From the NCBI GenBank assembly GCA_017633255.1, contig JAGBPS010000025.1:1-32619 (forward strand): DNA of 32,619 nt, written 5' to 3'. The DNA is from Bacteroidales bacterium. GTDB lineage: Bacteria; Bacteroidota; Bacteroidia; Bacteroidales; WCHB1-69. Numbering within the stretch: position 1 is the first letter of the stretch; each line of letters begins with the position of its first letter. Shown here one piece after another: positions 15,333 through 27,400 of this stretch. Under the pieces are notes generated by a model that saw nothing but the letters and a program-made list of their open reading frames with translations, did not search any database and was not told the origin of the DNA. A program made the position numbers and the translations under genes.

Positions 15333-15416
15333 TTGCAAATTTCTGAAAAAATTATAATAACTACAACAACTGATTGTTGCATATTTTACCACAATTTGTC
15401 GCAATTTTTACCACAA
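15333..15416 (-). promoter_or_regulatory. composite upstream element of the HTH gene
   Basis: Direct repeats GTTGCATATTTTACCACAA (15376-15394) and GTCGCAATTTTTACCACAA (15398-15416) are 22 bp apart. TTGCAAATTTCTGAAAA starts at 15333, exactly 43 bp before the first repeat, as at 14513-14556. On the minus strand it reads TTTCAGAAATTTGCAA. The intervening bases are mostly not conserved apart from a GTAGTT at slightly shifted position, so the shared blocks stand out. Confidence 0.65.
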
Positions 15417-15423
15417 ATCAAAT

Positions 15424-15459
15424 AAAAAAAAGCACGACAAAACAAATTGCCGTGCTTTT
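15424..15459 (-). terminator. rho-independent terminator of korB
   Basis: On the minus strand AAAAGCACG and CGTGCTTTT form a 9-bp stem, extended by two pairs after one mismatch, followed by a T-run (the A-run at 15424-15431 on the plus strand). It lies about 50 bp after the korB stop codon. Confidence 0.85.
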
Positions 15460-15510
15460 ACTTAATTTTTATTTATCCAGAGACTTGCTGCTCCGAACAA
15501 AACGTCTGAA

Positions 15511-16545
15511 TTATTTCACCTCCCAGGTGTCGCCGCTGTTCAAAAGGTCATCCATGCATTTGTATTTGCCGTTGGCCATTTGCTCTTCCATCTGGTCTTC
15601 GTAAAGCTGGGTGTAGGAGGTTTTCTTCACGTTACGGATTACACCGAGGGCTACGGGAAGATCACCGCTCATACGGGCCAGCATCATGTGGATACCAGTG
15701 TCTTCGGTGTCCTCATGGTGAATCATGATGTCGTCCATCGTGATACCATTTTCGCCAATGGTAACAGCCTCTAAGCAACGTCCGTTGAAACGCAGACCTT
15801 TGTTTTTCTCCTTGCCGAAAATCATAGGTTTGCCGTCTTCTAGAATGATGGTACGGTCATCGCGTACAGCACGGTCAGTGATAGCGGCATGAGCCTTGTC
15901 GTTGAAGATCATACAGTTCTGCAGCACTTCCACCACACTGGTGCCGTCATGCTTGGCAGCACGGGTCATGATGTCAGTGGTCAACGGAGGCAGGCAGTCC
16001 AATGCGCGTGCATAGAAGGTGCCCTGTGCGCCCATCACCAACTCACCTGGGTTGAAGGGATAGTCGATGGTGCCATAAGGAGAGGTCTTGGTCACCTGAC
16101 CGAACTTAGTGGTCGGGCTGTATTGACCCTTGGTCAAACCGTAGATTTCGTTATTGAAGATGGTGATGTTCAAGTCTTGGTTACGACGCACTGCATGAAT
16201 CAGGTGGTTGCCGCCGATAGCCATGGAGTCTCCATCGCCCATACTCACCCAAACGGAGAGAGCCGGATTAGCCAGCTTCACGCCAGTGGCGATAGCACAA
16301 GCACGGCCGTGGATACTGTGGAAACCATAAGTGTCCACATAGTAAGGAATACGTGATGAGCATCCGATACCGGACACCATGCAGATGTTCTCTTTCTTGT
16401 GGTTGGTTTTCGGGAAGGTGTTCAACAATGCGGCGAGGATGGCGTGGTCACCGCAACCGGGACACCATTTCACCATTTGGTCGCTGGTAAAGTCAGCTTT
16501 TGTATATTCGCGATCCGCTCTGGGAACAAAATGTTTTTCTGCCAT
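15511..16545 (-). CDS. korB: 2-oxoacid:ferredoxin oxidoreductase, beta subunit (KorB type)
   Basis: 344 residues. The thiamine-diphosphate-binding beta subunit: KWCPGCGDHAIL near 26-37, GIGCSSRIPYY, HGRACAIATG, and the cofactor motif MGDGDSMAIGGNHLIHAVRR with the downstream FNNEIYGLTKGQ. Length and motifs match KorB of 2-oxoglutarate:ferredoxin oxidoreductase, which converts 2-oxoglutarate, CoA and oxidised ferredoxin to succinyl-CoA, CO2 and reduced ferredoxin. Separate gamma and delta ferredoxin subunits are not seen, as is usual for the two-subunit form. It starts 32 bp after korA, forming an operon, and is followed by a clear terminator. A branched-chain 2-oxoacid substrate cannot be excluded from sequence alone. 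Confidence 0.92.
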   Translation of the reverse strand: MAEKHFVPRADREYTKADFTSDQMVKWCPGCGDHAILAALLNTFPKTNHKKENICMVSGIGCSSRIPYYVDTYGFHSIHGRACAIATGVKLANPALSVWVSMGDGDSMAIGGNHLIHAVRRNQDLNITIFNNEIYGLTKGQYSPTTKFGQVTKTSPYGTIDYPFNPGELVMGAQGTFYARALDCLPPLTTDIMTRAAKHDGTSVVEVLQNCMIFNDKAHAAITDRAVRDDRTIILEDGKPMIFGKEKNKGLRFNGRCLEAVTIGENGITMDDIMIHHEDTEDTGIHMMLARMSGDLPVALGVIRNVKKTSYTQLYEDQMEEQMANGKYKCMDDLLNSGDTWEVK

Positions 16546-16577
16546 AATTATCTGTAATTAAACGGTTCTTGATTGAG

Positions 16578-18425
16578 TTATTTGGCAAGCAGTCTTTCGA
16601 ATTCAGCCTTCAGCTCGCCCACCTCGAACGGGAGACCCATAATTTTGTTATATTGGGTCATCGGGCATTCGGGGAACTGGGTGCGGAGGTATCCGGCAAA
16701 CTGTCCATTGTTAAGTTCGCATACGACAATCTTCTTGTATTTCTTGAGGATGTCGCCAGTGTTCTTCGGAAGCGGGCAAATATAGTTGAAGTGGGTATAA
16801 GCCACCTTCTTGCCTTCTTTGTTCATCTCTTCCACAGCAAGGGTGAGCGCGCCTGAGGTGCCGCCCCAACCCACAACGAGGAGTTCAGCATCAGGATTGC
16901 CAGTCACTTCCTGATCGGGGATGTAGTTGGCCACGCGGTTCACTTTCTCCTGACGGTTAGCTACCATCAGAGCGTGGTTTTCGGGATCAGTGCTGAGAGG
17001 TCCGTCAGGACATTTCTCCAAGCCACCTACACGGTGACGAAGCCCTTCCATGCCAGGCAGAGCCCATTCGCGAGCAAAAGTCACGGGATCGCGGCGGAAA
17101 GGTCTGTAGTTAGGATCGTTAGGAGTAGCCAAACGCGGTTTAATTTCCGGCATATCGGCCATCTTGGGGATGCGGAACAGCTGTGAGCCGTTGCCGAGGT
17201 AACCGTCGGTAAGGAGGATGACAGGAGTCATGTGCTCCAGAGCAACCTTGGCGGCGTTAAAAGCCCAATAGAAGCAGTTAGCGCTTGAAGAAGCAGCCAT
17301 CACCACTACGGGAGCTTCACCGTTACGGCCATACAGGGCCTGGTTCAAGTCGCTCTGCTCGGTCTTGGTGGGCAGACCTGTAGAAGGACCGCCACGCTGA
17401 ACGTCAACCACCACCAAAGGCAGTTCCACCATCACGGCCAAACCGAGAGCTTCGCTCTTAAGGGAAAGGCCAGGTCCAGAGGTAGAGGTACAAGCCAATG
17501 CGCCAGCGTAGGAAGCACCGATAGCGGAGCAGATACCGGCGATTTCGTCTTCAGCCTGGAAGACACGTGCACCCAAGGATTTATGTTTAGCCAATTCCAC
17601 CATCACATCAGTAGCGGGAGTGATAGGATAAGATCCTAAGAACAGTCTGCGACCGGATTTCTCGGATGCAGCCAAAAGGCCCCATGCAGTGGCCACATTA
17701 CCGGTGATATTGCGATAACGGCCCTTCTCCATCTTGTCAGCTTGTGCAATCTCGAAAATATGGGAGTGCATCACTTCCAACTTGTCTGCATATTCGTAAC
17801 CCTCCGTCAAAACGGCCTTGTTCAAAGCGACCACATCGGGTTTCTTGGCGAACTTACGCTCAAGGTAAGCGAATGTCTGGTCAAGTTTCTTATGGGTAGC
17901 GTAGAAAATGATACCCAGCGCGAACATGTTGCGGCAGCGGTCGGCAGTCTTCTTGTCAGCGCCTTGCTCGTTACCGATACGCTGAGTGAATGAAGTAACA
18001 GGAGCCTTGATGATAGTGTAGGCGCGTTCCATCTCATCAGTGAAGGGATGGTTGTTCTCGTTGTAGCCAGCTTTCTCAAGAGCCTCATCGGTGAAAGTGT
18101 CGATGTCCACGATGACAGTGGCGCCTTTCTTGGCCCACTTGAGGTTCGACTTGAGGGAAGCCGGATTCATTGCGACCAGGATGTCGCATTTGTCGCCGGA
18201 GCTATAAATGTGGTTACCCACGTGCACCTGATAGCCAGACACACCAGCAATGGTATTGTGAGGGGCGCGGATTTCGGCTGGATAGTCGGGGAAGGTGGCG
18301 ATGTCATTGCCAGTGAGGGCAGAAGCGTCCGAGAACAAGGTTCCGGAGAGCTGCATACCGTCGCCAGAGTCACCCGCAAAACGAACGACGATGTCGTCAA
18401 TTTTTGTGATTTGCTCTGTTGCCAT
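16578..18425 (-). CDS. korA: 2-oxoacid:ferredoxin oxidoreductase, fused gamma-alpha subunit (KorA type)
   Basis: 615 residues. The N-terminal third is the gamma-type domain (VRFAGDSGDGMQLSGTLF, FPDYPAEIRAP, SGYQVHVG, DILVAMNPASL). From about 230 is the alpha domain (GNVATAWGLLAASEKSGR, GSYPITPATDVM, FQAEDEIAGICSAIGASYAG, TSTSGPGLSLKSEALGLAVM, VDVQRGGPSTGLPTKTEQSD). This fusion is typical of KorA. It pairs with KorB to form the cytoplasmic enzyme that links the partial TCA cycle with ferredoxin in anaerobic Bacteroidota. It begins 53 bp after the stop of the giant surface protein gene, with no clear TAnnTTTG box in that gap. Confidence 0.92.
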   Translation of the reverse strand: MATEQITKIDDIVVRFAGDSGDGMQLSGTLFSDASALTGNDIATFPDYPAEIRAPHNTIAGVSGYQVHVGNHIYSSGDKCDILVAMNPASLKSNLKWAKKGATVIVDIDTFTDEALEKAGYNENNHPFTDEMERAYTIIKAPVTSFTQRIGNEQGADKKTADRCRNMFALGIIFYATHKKLDQTFAYLERKFAKKPDVVALNKAVLTEGYEYADKLEVMHSHIFEIAQADKMEKGRYRNITGNVATAWGLLAASEKSGRRLFLGSYPITPATDVMVELAKHKSLGARVFQAEDEIAGICSAIGASYAGALACTSTSGPGLSLKSEALGLAVMVELPLVVVDVQRGGPSTGLPTKTEQSDLNQALYGRNGEAPVVVMAASSSANCFYWAFNAAKVALEHMTPVILLTDGYLGNGSQLFRIPKMADMPEIKPRLATPNDPNYRPFRRDPVTFAREWALPGMEGLRHRVGGLEKCPDGPLSTDPENHALMVANRQEKVNRVANYIPDQEVTGNPDAELLVVGWGGTSGALTLAVEEMNKEGKKVAYTHFNYICPLPKNTGDILKKYKKIVVCELNNGQFAGYLRTQFPECPMTQYNKIMGLPFEVGELKAEFERLLAK

Positions 18426-18478
18426 AAAAGTTTTAGATTTTGATATTATTAATTTAGTGAATAGATTGTTGTCTTTTA

Positions 18479-21400
18479 TTATTTCTGAATAACCATCTTC
18501 TTGCTCAGTACAGCATCACCGAACTGGAGAGTATAGATATACATGCCAGCGGCAAATGAAGAAGTGTTCAAATCGATATAGTTCTCACCGAACTGTGCAT
18601 TGATAGGCTCGCTCAGCAGTTTCTGACCAGTCAGAGTGAAGACTTCAATTACAGCCTTGCCCGCTGCAGGAGCCAAGAAACTGATACGGGTTCTGTCTTC
18701 TGCAGGATTCGGCACATTCTGATTCAGCACCAGACCTCCATCCTTCACATAATCCTCAACGCCGGTAGAAGAACACGGGTGGATGGTATAATTGTCATTG
18801 TACGGATTATTATCCTGATCGACATAAACTCGTGCTTCAAAATCACAGAATGACGTGGTTGCGAATACCTCAAAGTCACTGATGAACGTATATTCAATAG
18901 TGTCACCTGGCATGAAGTACTGGGTTACACCATCAACCACAGGAGCTGTCCAGGTTTCGGTGAATGAAATCACATCATAACCCACCTTCAGTTTACCCGT
19001 AATCTCAAACGATTCAACTGGAGCAAGGCCAGCATTCTCAATAGCAACCACAGGATGGATAGTGTCTCCATAAACCATGCAAGTACCATCAGGATTTCTG
19101 AAATCGAAAGGATAAAGGATGTCGGCTATACCGAGGTCAGGTTTACCATGACCGAAGTTAACATCATCCAAAGCGATATCCATCATGCGAGTATGTGCTT
19201 TGGTTCTGAATCTCACTTTCGCCACCTCATCATTATCTCTGAACATGACAACTCTCTGTTTCCAATAAGCAGCGATAGAAGACTGTGTAGGACCAACCAC
19301 TGAGTCAACAGTTACAAAATTGTCACCTGTACCCACCTGAACCAGGAGAGTTCCCGTTGCATTGTTAGCGCCGAACATGTGTTCCCAATAATCCATCTGG
19401 ATGGGATAACCATCGCGATAATGCAAATCAAGACAATTGGTTGTCAATGTCGTATATACAGTTGTTGACGTCTGGTTACTCTTGCCGGGAGCCACGGCAA
19501 ATTGATCCATATTGTTGCTTGAATGGTCTTGTGCAGGGCCAGCATTAGGATTATTAGCAGCCGGAGCTGTCTGAATTGTCCACTTGTAAGCACTGCTGGA
19601 AGTGGCCACTGTCCAGAAATTAGTGAATGGAGATTCTGGATCGGTGATAGTCTCGTCAAAGGTTTCCAAACGAGGAACAGTGTCTACCGTAAGGTTGCCC
19701 ACCGTGAAAGTAGTCTTCCATGCATCATTAACAGCATATTCGTCAGACATAAAGTTCAAAGTCGTCACTACGGTATAGCTACCTGCCGCACTGAAGTTAA
19801 CACCCGAAATGGTGAACGCTTTCATTTCACCAGGAGCGATAGTACCGTATGAGAATGACTGGGTGTATGTTCCTTGAACAGCACCGCTAACCGTTGCTGT
19901 CAGGGTAAGAGGACTTGTAGCGGAGAATGTCTGGACATTCAAACCCGTGTTCTTCACATAAACCTTGATATTTGCTCTGGTATCAGGACAAGTAACACCT
20001 GATGGCTGTAAGTAATCGACGACAGCCAAATCGTTATTGAAAGCACCTCTGATCGTCACCATATAATCTTCCGTTTCACCTTGCGTGTAATAGCCACAAC
20101 CACTATTGGCCACATTAGTAGCCGTTGAAGCTATCACTCTCATCAAAGTTGTCCCCTCCAATGCCGCATCCGGAACAGTAATATACGCTTCAGTAGTAGC
20201 GCCTTCAGGATGCTGGTTGTTGAAAGAATTAGCAGTAACATTGACAATTCTCTCATTACCTGCACCCGAAAGTGTGAATTCACCGTCCTGGTTATAATCA
20301 ATGAAGACATACTTGTACAACTTCACACCAGTGTTTGCGGTAAACGCACTTGTGATACTGACAGGATAAGTCTGACCCTTAACCAAGACAGCCGGAGCAA
20401 CAGAACTTGTATAATCGGTATAAGAAACAGTATCAGCTGTACCAAACGGTGTCCAGTCGGCAGGCAACGGAAGGTTGTCAATACCCGCGAATTTCACGTT
20501 GGCAATGCAGGGACCTATCGCATTCTGAGAGCCTGACTCGCAGAAATCTTTTTGCAGCGACATCACAACCGTATCATTATTCTGATGCTGATCGGCAGCG
20601 CAGGTCACATAAACCTTAAAGCTTGTCGGGAAGTAAACCTCTGACAAATCCACAGGAGTGGTAAAGGAATAAGTCACCGTATCATTGCTCGGCACTGTCA
20701 CAGGATTATTCACCGTCACGGGAGCCTGTCCCTCTAACTGATAACTCAAGCTATAGCTGTTTGCTGCGTTGCTACCATGGTTAGCCAGCTGAATCGTCAC
20801 AGTTTCAGCATTGGTATATGCTGAGTTCGGTGTGGTAGGATTATCAATGCTTACCACATCCAAATCAACACTCGGCACAGCTGTATGCACTGTAATCACG
20901 CCTCTACTTGCAGATTCGCAAGCATAGCTGACACTGAATTTGGTATTGAATCTGACGGTTCCCTGTGTCATAGTTCCCAATGCCGGGTTGAAATTATTGT
21001 CTGTACTAGAGTACACAATTCTCTTGTTATAAGTAGAGTTCGGCACAGACGGCACATTGGTGGATCTGAATTTGGGTGCAGTATAACCCAATGTGGTATT
21101 CTTGCCATGATGTTCGGTCATCAATAACAAGCTATTACCTGTGTACTGGAAACCACCGGGAATCAAGAAGCTATACCATCCGGTTTGATTAAATTCAAAC
21201 AAACCGTCAACAATAAGCGTAGCACCATTGGTCAAATTGTTCCAATTATTCTGATACAACTGGTTCACCAGCGCTGGGGTCAGATTCGGATAACCATTGG
21301 CCATGAAAGTAGTATCATTCTTCAAATACAATTTAATAGGAACTTGTCCACTTCCCACCGTGTGAACATAAAAGGAAATGGTGTCAATAATACCTTTGGA

Positions 21401-24400
21401 AATACCCAACTCATCCGGAGTATACATGATAATACCCACTGAATGTTCCTTCCCAAAATCGAAAGGCTTCTCATTATTAGCGACAGAAGCGGTACCTACC
21501 GTTGCCTCGACAGCGAACTCCGGATCTAGGATTCTACCACTATAGTAGAAATAGGTAGGATCTGCCATAATTTCCGGTGTGGTAAAGGAGGTTCCCTGAG
21601 CCAATGAAGTTCCGCCAGTCGGCTGATCATAGAAATAGTATTGATTGAAAACTGTGGATGTCGGAGTTACAGTTGCCGCTCCACCATACGGAGCGTTAAT
21701 ATTCGAAATATTAGCGGGAGCAGCCGGAGTGGCAGGCACATACAAAGTACCCGTGATGGTATCGTTGGCACGGTACACATACATGGAAGAGTTCACCGGA
21801 TTAGAATATATTGTATAATTGTATATATTATTTTGAGTAGCTGAACCCAACGTAACAGTATTACCAAAAATGATATCCGTAGGCTCTCCCGAATATACTG
21901 GCTGGCTGATAGTATGCTGCACAGAAGTAGTGGCAGCTCCCGTAAAGTCGGCTTTCAATTTGAAAGTGTTAGCGGGAATGGTATCAGAGGTGGGCCAAGT
22001 ATCGTTTATTTGCACCTGAAGGTTGGCATTGCTGATACCACACTGGAATGAAACAGGTGAAATGAATGCATCAGTGCTAATGTCATGCAACGGAGTGGTC
22101 ACATCAATCTGATATCTCATCTTTCTGGTCATACAGTTGGTACCGGGGGTAACGCCATAAACATAATACAAAGCGGTGTCATACAATACCGGCGTGGTGA
22201 ATGAATACGGGTTGCTCTGTACCAACACACTGTCCATGGTAGCGGCATTCTGATAATACCATTTGGTCACCGTAGTATTCTGACGAGTGATAGTATAGGT
22301 ATGCAGGTATTCTCCAGCTACCTCAGCATCATCAGGAAGGATCGCAGTCTTCTTGGAAACAAACGAACCTCTCAGTGTGTCATTACCACGATAAGCAGGT
22401 GTACCAATCAGGTCGGTCACAATAGTATAATTGTAAGTCACATCAGCAGTAGGAGCTCTGAAGTCGAAGGTGTTGGTGAAGGTCACTTCTTTCTCTTCGT
22501 TCGGAGCAAAAGGCTCATCCACAATCTGTGATAATGTCACATTATTGAATTTGGCTTTTATTTCCACAGTGTTCGCAGGAATGGTATTGTTGATCAGGTT
22601 CTTTACCTTCACCACAATATGTTCATCCAGCATAGTACAAGTATTGGTCACAGGATAAATCAGTTCCATCGGTTCCACATCGTAAACCGGCACATTGTCA
22701 GCGATAACCTGTACCTGAACCTTTTCACTCTGGCAATCGGCATCCACAAACTGGAACTTCATCACAAGACGTTTGTTGTTGGTAGTATAGTTACCGCTAT
22801 AAGCGGTCTCTGAATTGTTGACACCTTTGTACAACACACAGTTAGTAGCCGCGGCAGAATTGAATTTCGGATAATTGGCCGAACCTGACGCAGCGGCACA
22901 GTTGGACCCACCACAATAGGTCTCAGTCAGAATCAAAATGCTGTTACCCTCGTAATCCATAGGCTCCGGCAAATTGAAAGAAACCCAACCTGTAGTGTTG
23001 AAGAAATAACTGCCCTCATAAATCAATGTGGCCTGCGCGATTTCATCATTCCAAGTATTTACCGGACTTGCACTGAGACTTGTCAGTTCAGAATTCATCG
23101 CATACAGTCTTATCGGAATACCCTGATCTCCATCGGCGGCATTGCTGACATACAGGCTAATCTGGGTTAATTTACCATTGGCATTCAGTTCATCAGCCTT
23201 GTATAACAGTTTACCACGGGAGAAACCGTTGGTGAAGACGAAAGGCTGAGTGATATTGTTAGCACTTGTCGCATGGGTTTCAGCACCTACCTGTGGAGTA
23301 TAAAAATCAGCTGGAGCGGAAGCGACATAGTAAGTTGTATCGTAATATACTGCCGGGGTAATAAACGGATCACCCACATACTGCAACTGCCATGATTCAT
23401 AACCGGTATTGGTGTACCAGAAATGAGCGTTGCCTGTCGTTGCGTCTGTAGCAGTCAATGAAGCGGTTTCATGATAGTTGGCATGAACTGGACTTACAAC
23501 TGTCGGCATCGGAGATTTGCCGTATGACTCAATGGTCAAACTCAAAGTATCATTGAAACGAACACGGTCACCGGAAACCACATCAAGCCACATCTTAATC
23601 ATATAAGGTACATCCACATTCACCTGATTGTTAGTGAAGTCGTACTGTACCGGGAAAGTATAATTCATCGTTTCATGGCTACCAATAGTTTCTGTGATGG
23701 TAGAAGCCACCGGAGTACCACCGTTGATGGAGTAATACACTGGTGTTCCGGGCTGTAAGGCGATAGTACCATTGTTGGTCATCTTCACCACAATATTTTC
23801 ATGACCAAGGTCGCAATTGGTCAACGGGTGTACCAATGAAAGCATGGCGATTTCATGTGTCATACAACTTTCAACCAGAGCATTGATCATCTGACGACCC
23901 ACTGTCGAGGCAGTCAATGTTCCATTGGTCAAAGTGTAATAAGTGGTATCTCTCAGAGGTGCCTCTTCCTGAACGCCCAGATAAGTACCGCCATCCAGCA
24001 TCTCAATACCCACATACAAGGAACCATTGGTGCTGGTCAAAGCATAATTGTTGATTTCGCCCGTCACCCACTGGTTCTCCATAGCGGCAGTCACTGTCAT
24101 TTCTTCTGAACTTTCAATGATATTTCCAGATGCATCAGCAACGATAAAGCGGAAATGACGGCCCACATTGCTGTTGTTAGCGGTATTGGTGATGAATGCC
24201 TTCACATGTGTGGCAATCAAAGTGTCCACCATATTATATTTATTAACATAAGCAATATGATCGGCACCACCTACAGCAATGGTCGAATAAGTCACATGCT
24301 GTCCCGCAACAACTGAATCGGTGGCATAACCAACCTCATTGAGGGTGGTAGTCATCTGCCAAGTATGCTCATTATTGTCATTGTTCATATCCGGTTCACA

Positions 24401-27400
24401 ATACACTCTCACGATATTGTCGCCAGGGTTGTTCAAGTGTGCACCGTTGAAGGATACCACCATGTTGCTTCTGGAGGCCAATGATGCCACCGTAATGGTA
24501 TCTCGGTATGTGTTAGCACCTGTGATTTCCAGCATCATCTTGAAGTTTGTCTGTGCATTGCGGCCTTCGTTGCTGATGTTCGCATAAATTCTGGGAGACA
24601 CCTCATGCTGAGTGGGATTAGCACCCAAAGCCCAGATGTCATTTACTGCCAAGTCGTTGTTATGGAAGTTTCTCACCACCACACGGTCGATGTTGATATT
24701 GTTCTTGGCATTAGATTTCGCGTCAAAGGCAATATAGATACAACTTTGGTTGCTATAGCCTGCCAAGTCAACCATGTATTTCTCCCAGCCCGGAGTGGTA
24801 TAGGCTGAATTGTAACGTTTTACCAAAGTAGAGGTCACACCAGCAGTATTCATTGAAGGAACAACCGTGTAGGTGGTACCACCATCGGTGGAAATTTTCA
24901 CTGTAACACCCTCGGTACTACTGTTACTGGTATTGTCATGAGCAAACCAGTATTCCAAAATCGGAGTGGAAGTTCCCTGCAAAATCGTCACCGGCATAAT
25001 AGCGCGTGACTCTGTATTGTTGGCAAACACCTTAGAGTTGAAGAACAAACGTCCCAGACCATAGTTCGGTGAGATGTTGGGATAAGTGCCCGCACCCATC
25101 TGAACAGTCCAGTTACCTGCACCTGCGGTACTGATCTGCTCGAAACGCCATGCGGGATACAAATCGTTGGTAGAGAACACTTCCTCATAATACGGGAAAG
25201 CGGCCTGAATCTCGAAAGAACCTGCCAACGAATCGTTCTGGGTATTATTGTCTCCATTCACATGGATGTTAAAACTATAATTGTACACCGTATTGATAGA
25301 CACCGGGAAGTTAGCCACAACAGTTACTTCCTTGCTCTGCAACGGAGCAATAGTACCTGTCGTCACCGTCATCGAACCCGTAGTAGTGCCGATAGTATAA
25401 TAAATGGTGGCGGGCTTAGTAGCAAAATTCAAGTTCGCGCTACCAGTGTTCTTCACCATCACCTTGATAGGATAATGATCAGCAGGACACTCATTGCCCA
25501 ACACCGGAGAAGACAACACCGTCAATGCCAAGTCGGTAGCCGGGATAGCTCTTGTATAACAACCCATGAAAGTGATGGTGTTATAGCGGGCATTTCCTCT
25601 GATATCTGTATTAACTCCCTCAACAGGAAGACATTCCAGACCTTCATATTGTTCAGGCACCAAAGAATCTGTCGGTGAAACAAAGTTCATGGGGATATTG
25701 ATAGAGGTAGTATCTTCGCCACGGCTGACCAAAGCGCCCTGCCATTCAGCGAAAGTATTACGAGGAGCCACAAACCAACCCAAGGAATTACCCACTGAAT
25801 AATACTCATTGTTATTCAGCTTGACGGTATTGGCAAGAGCTGTGGCTGAAGTATAATTCAAATAAACAGCATAATTCTTATTCTCTGCCGAAGTACTGGC
25901 ATTATAGAAAATGTTGTTGTAAATGTTGATAGTATTGGTGGAAGACGAAGCACCCGTAATGTAAATCGGGGATGTCTGTGCGATATCCACCAAAGAGTAA
26001 ACGTAACTACTATTATGATAAATGTTGATTTGTTTGGAGTTCTGGAGCATGATGTTGTATCTAGCTGTCACCGTGGCCTTGTTGATGATTTCATTGTTGC
26101 TCATGTTCATCAAAGAGGTTACACCAGTTGAATTGGCGTATGTGGTAACAGAAATACCTGTACCACCACGTTCATTCATCTTGATACTGTTGCCTGACAC
26201 ACTCAGGAAATCGGCACCATTCTGAATAGCTATACCCACAAAATTCAAATCGGAAGATGTGGCTTGCTGGTTGATACGGTTGCCATCAATCGTCCAGATT
26301 CTTGAGTGGATAGCATTGATACCTGTCACCGTGGCATTGATAGTATTACCCGTCACAATGAAATTATTTTCCTTAAACGTGATATTGTTGGAAGTGGCAC
26401 CCGTGAAATACAAACCAAAATTAGTATTGCTAATGTTGTTATTAGTAAATGTCAGGTTGTAATCAGCTATTCCGCCAGCGGTAGTCGGTGGTGCGGTGAT
26501 ACGGCCAATAGCCGTTGAATTGTTATACGGAGTGGAGCTTGAGTTTGTGCCCTGAATATCGCAGTTGTCAATGGTGATATCATGCGAATACCTGCCGGTG
26601 AACTCAACGCATCGACCCACATTAGTATTCCGGATGGTCACATTTCTGATAGTCACGTAAGCCATCTCGGTGAATTTCACCGGAGGATTATTACCATTGT
26701 TGACAATAATCACCGAACTTTTGCTCACACCAGGAGCAGCCTGGAAGGTGATGGTGTTAGTGCTGCTCAAACCCGGATACTGGTCATCAAAATCAAAACC
26801 TGTATAAGTACCGGCATTCATGTTGATGGTCACAGGACCGTCTAAACCGCAGCGGTAGAAACGCTCTTTCATGAACTTCACAGTGGGGAAATCGGCACCA
26901 GGGCCACCCAAGGTATAAGTTCCTGACAAGGCGCTGTCACATGCGTAACCGTCATATTTGATGGTGTCATCCGTACGGCGGTCCAAATTCGTCACACCAT
27001 TACGCGATATCAGCCAAACCTTGATATAGTTGGAGTCGCGTAAGGCAATATGGTTACCCACCACAATAGTATCGATATAGTCCAAGCACAAGTCACCGGT
27101 CCATGTGGCGTTGGGTTTCTGAACCCCATTGACACTCCATCCGAAAGTGGCGGAGGTCATTCGGTTGGGATTGGCATCAGTGGCAAGTCCTTTGTTACGG
27201 AAAGAAACCTTAATGGGATAGCTTTGACCCGTCACCATGCGGTCCGGATATACCGGCAATTCCATAAAAGACTCCATTTTGGCGTCATTCACCGCCAAAG
27301 ACTGGGTAGTATTCAAGGTAAAGGTTTTGGTCTCATAACACTTGCTACCATGCACATCCTTGACAGAGATATGATAGGTGATGGTTGTACCATAGCACTG

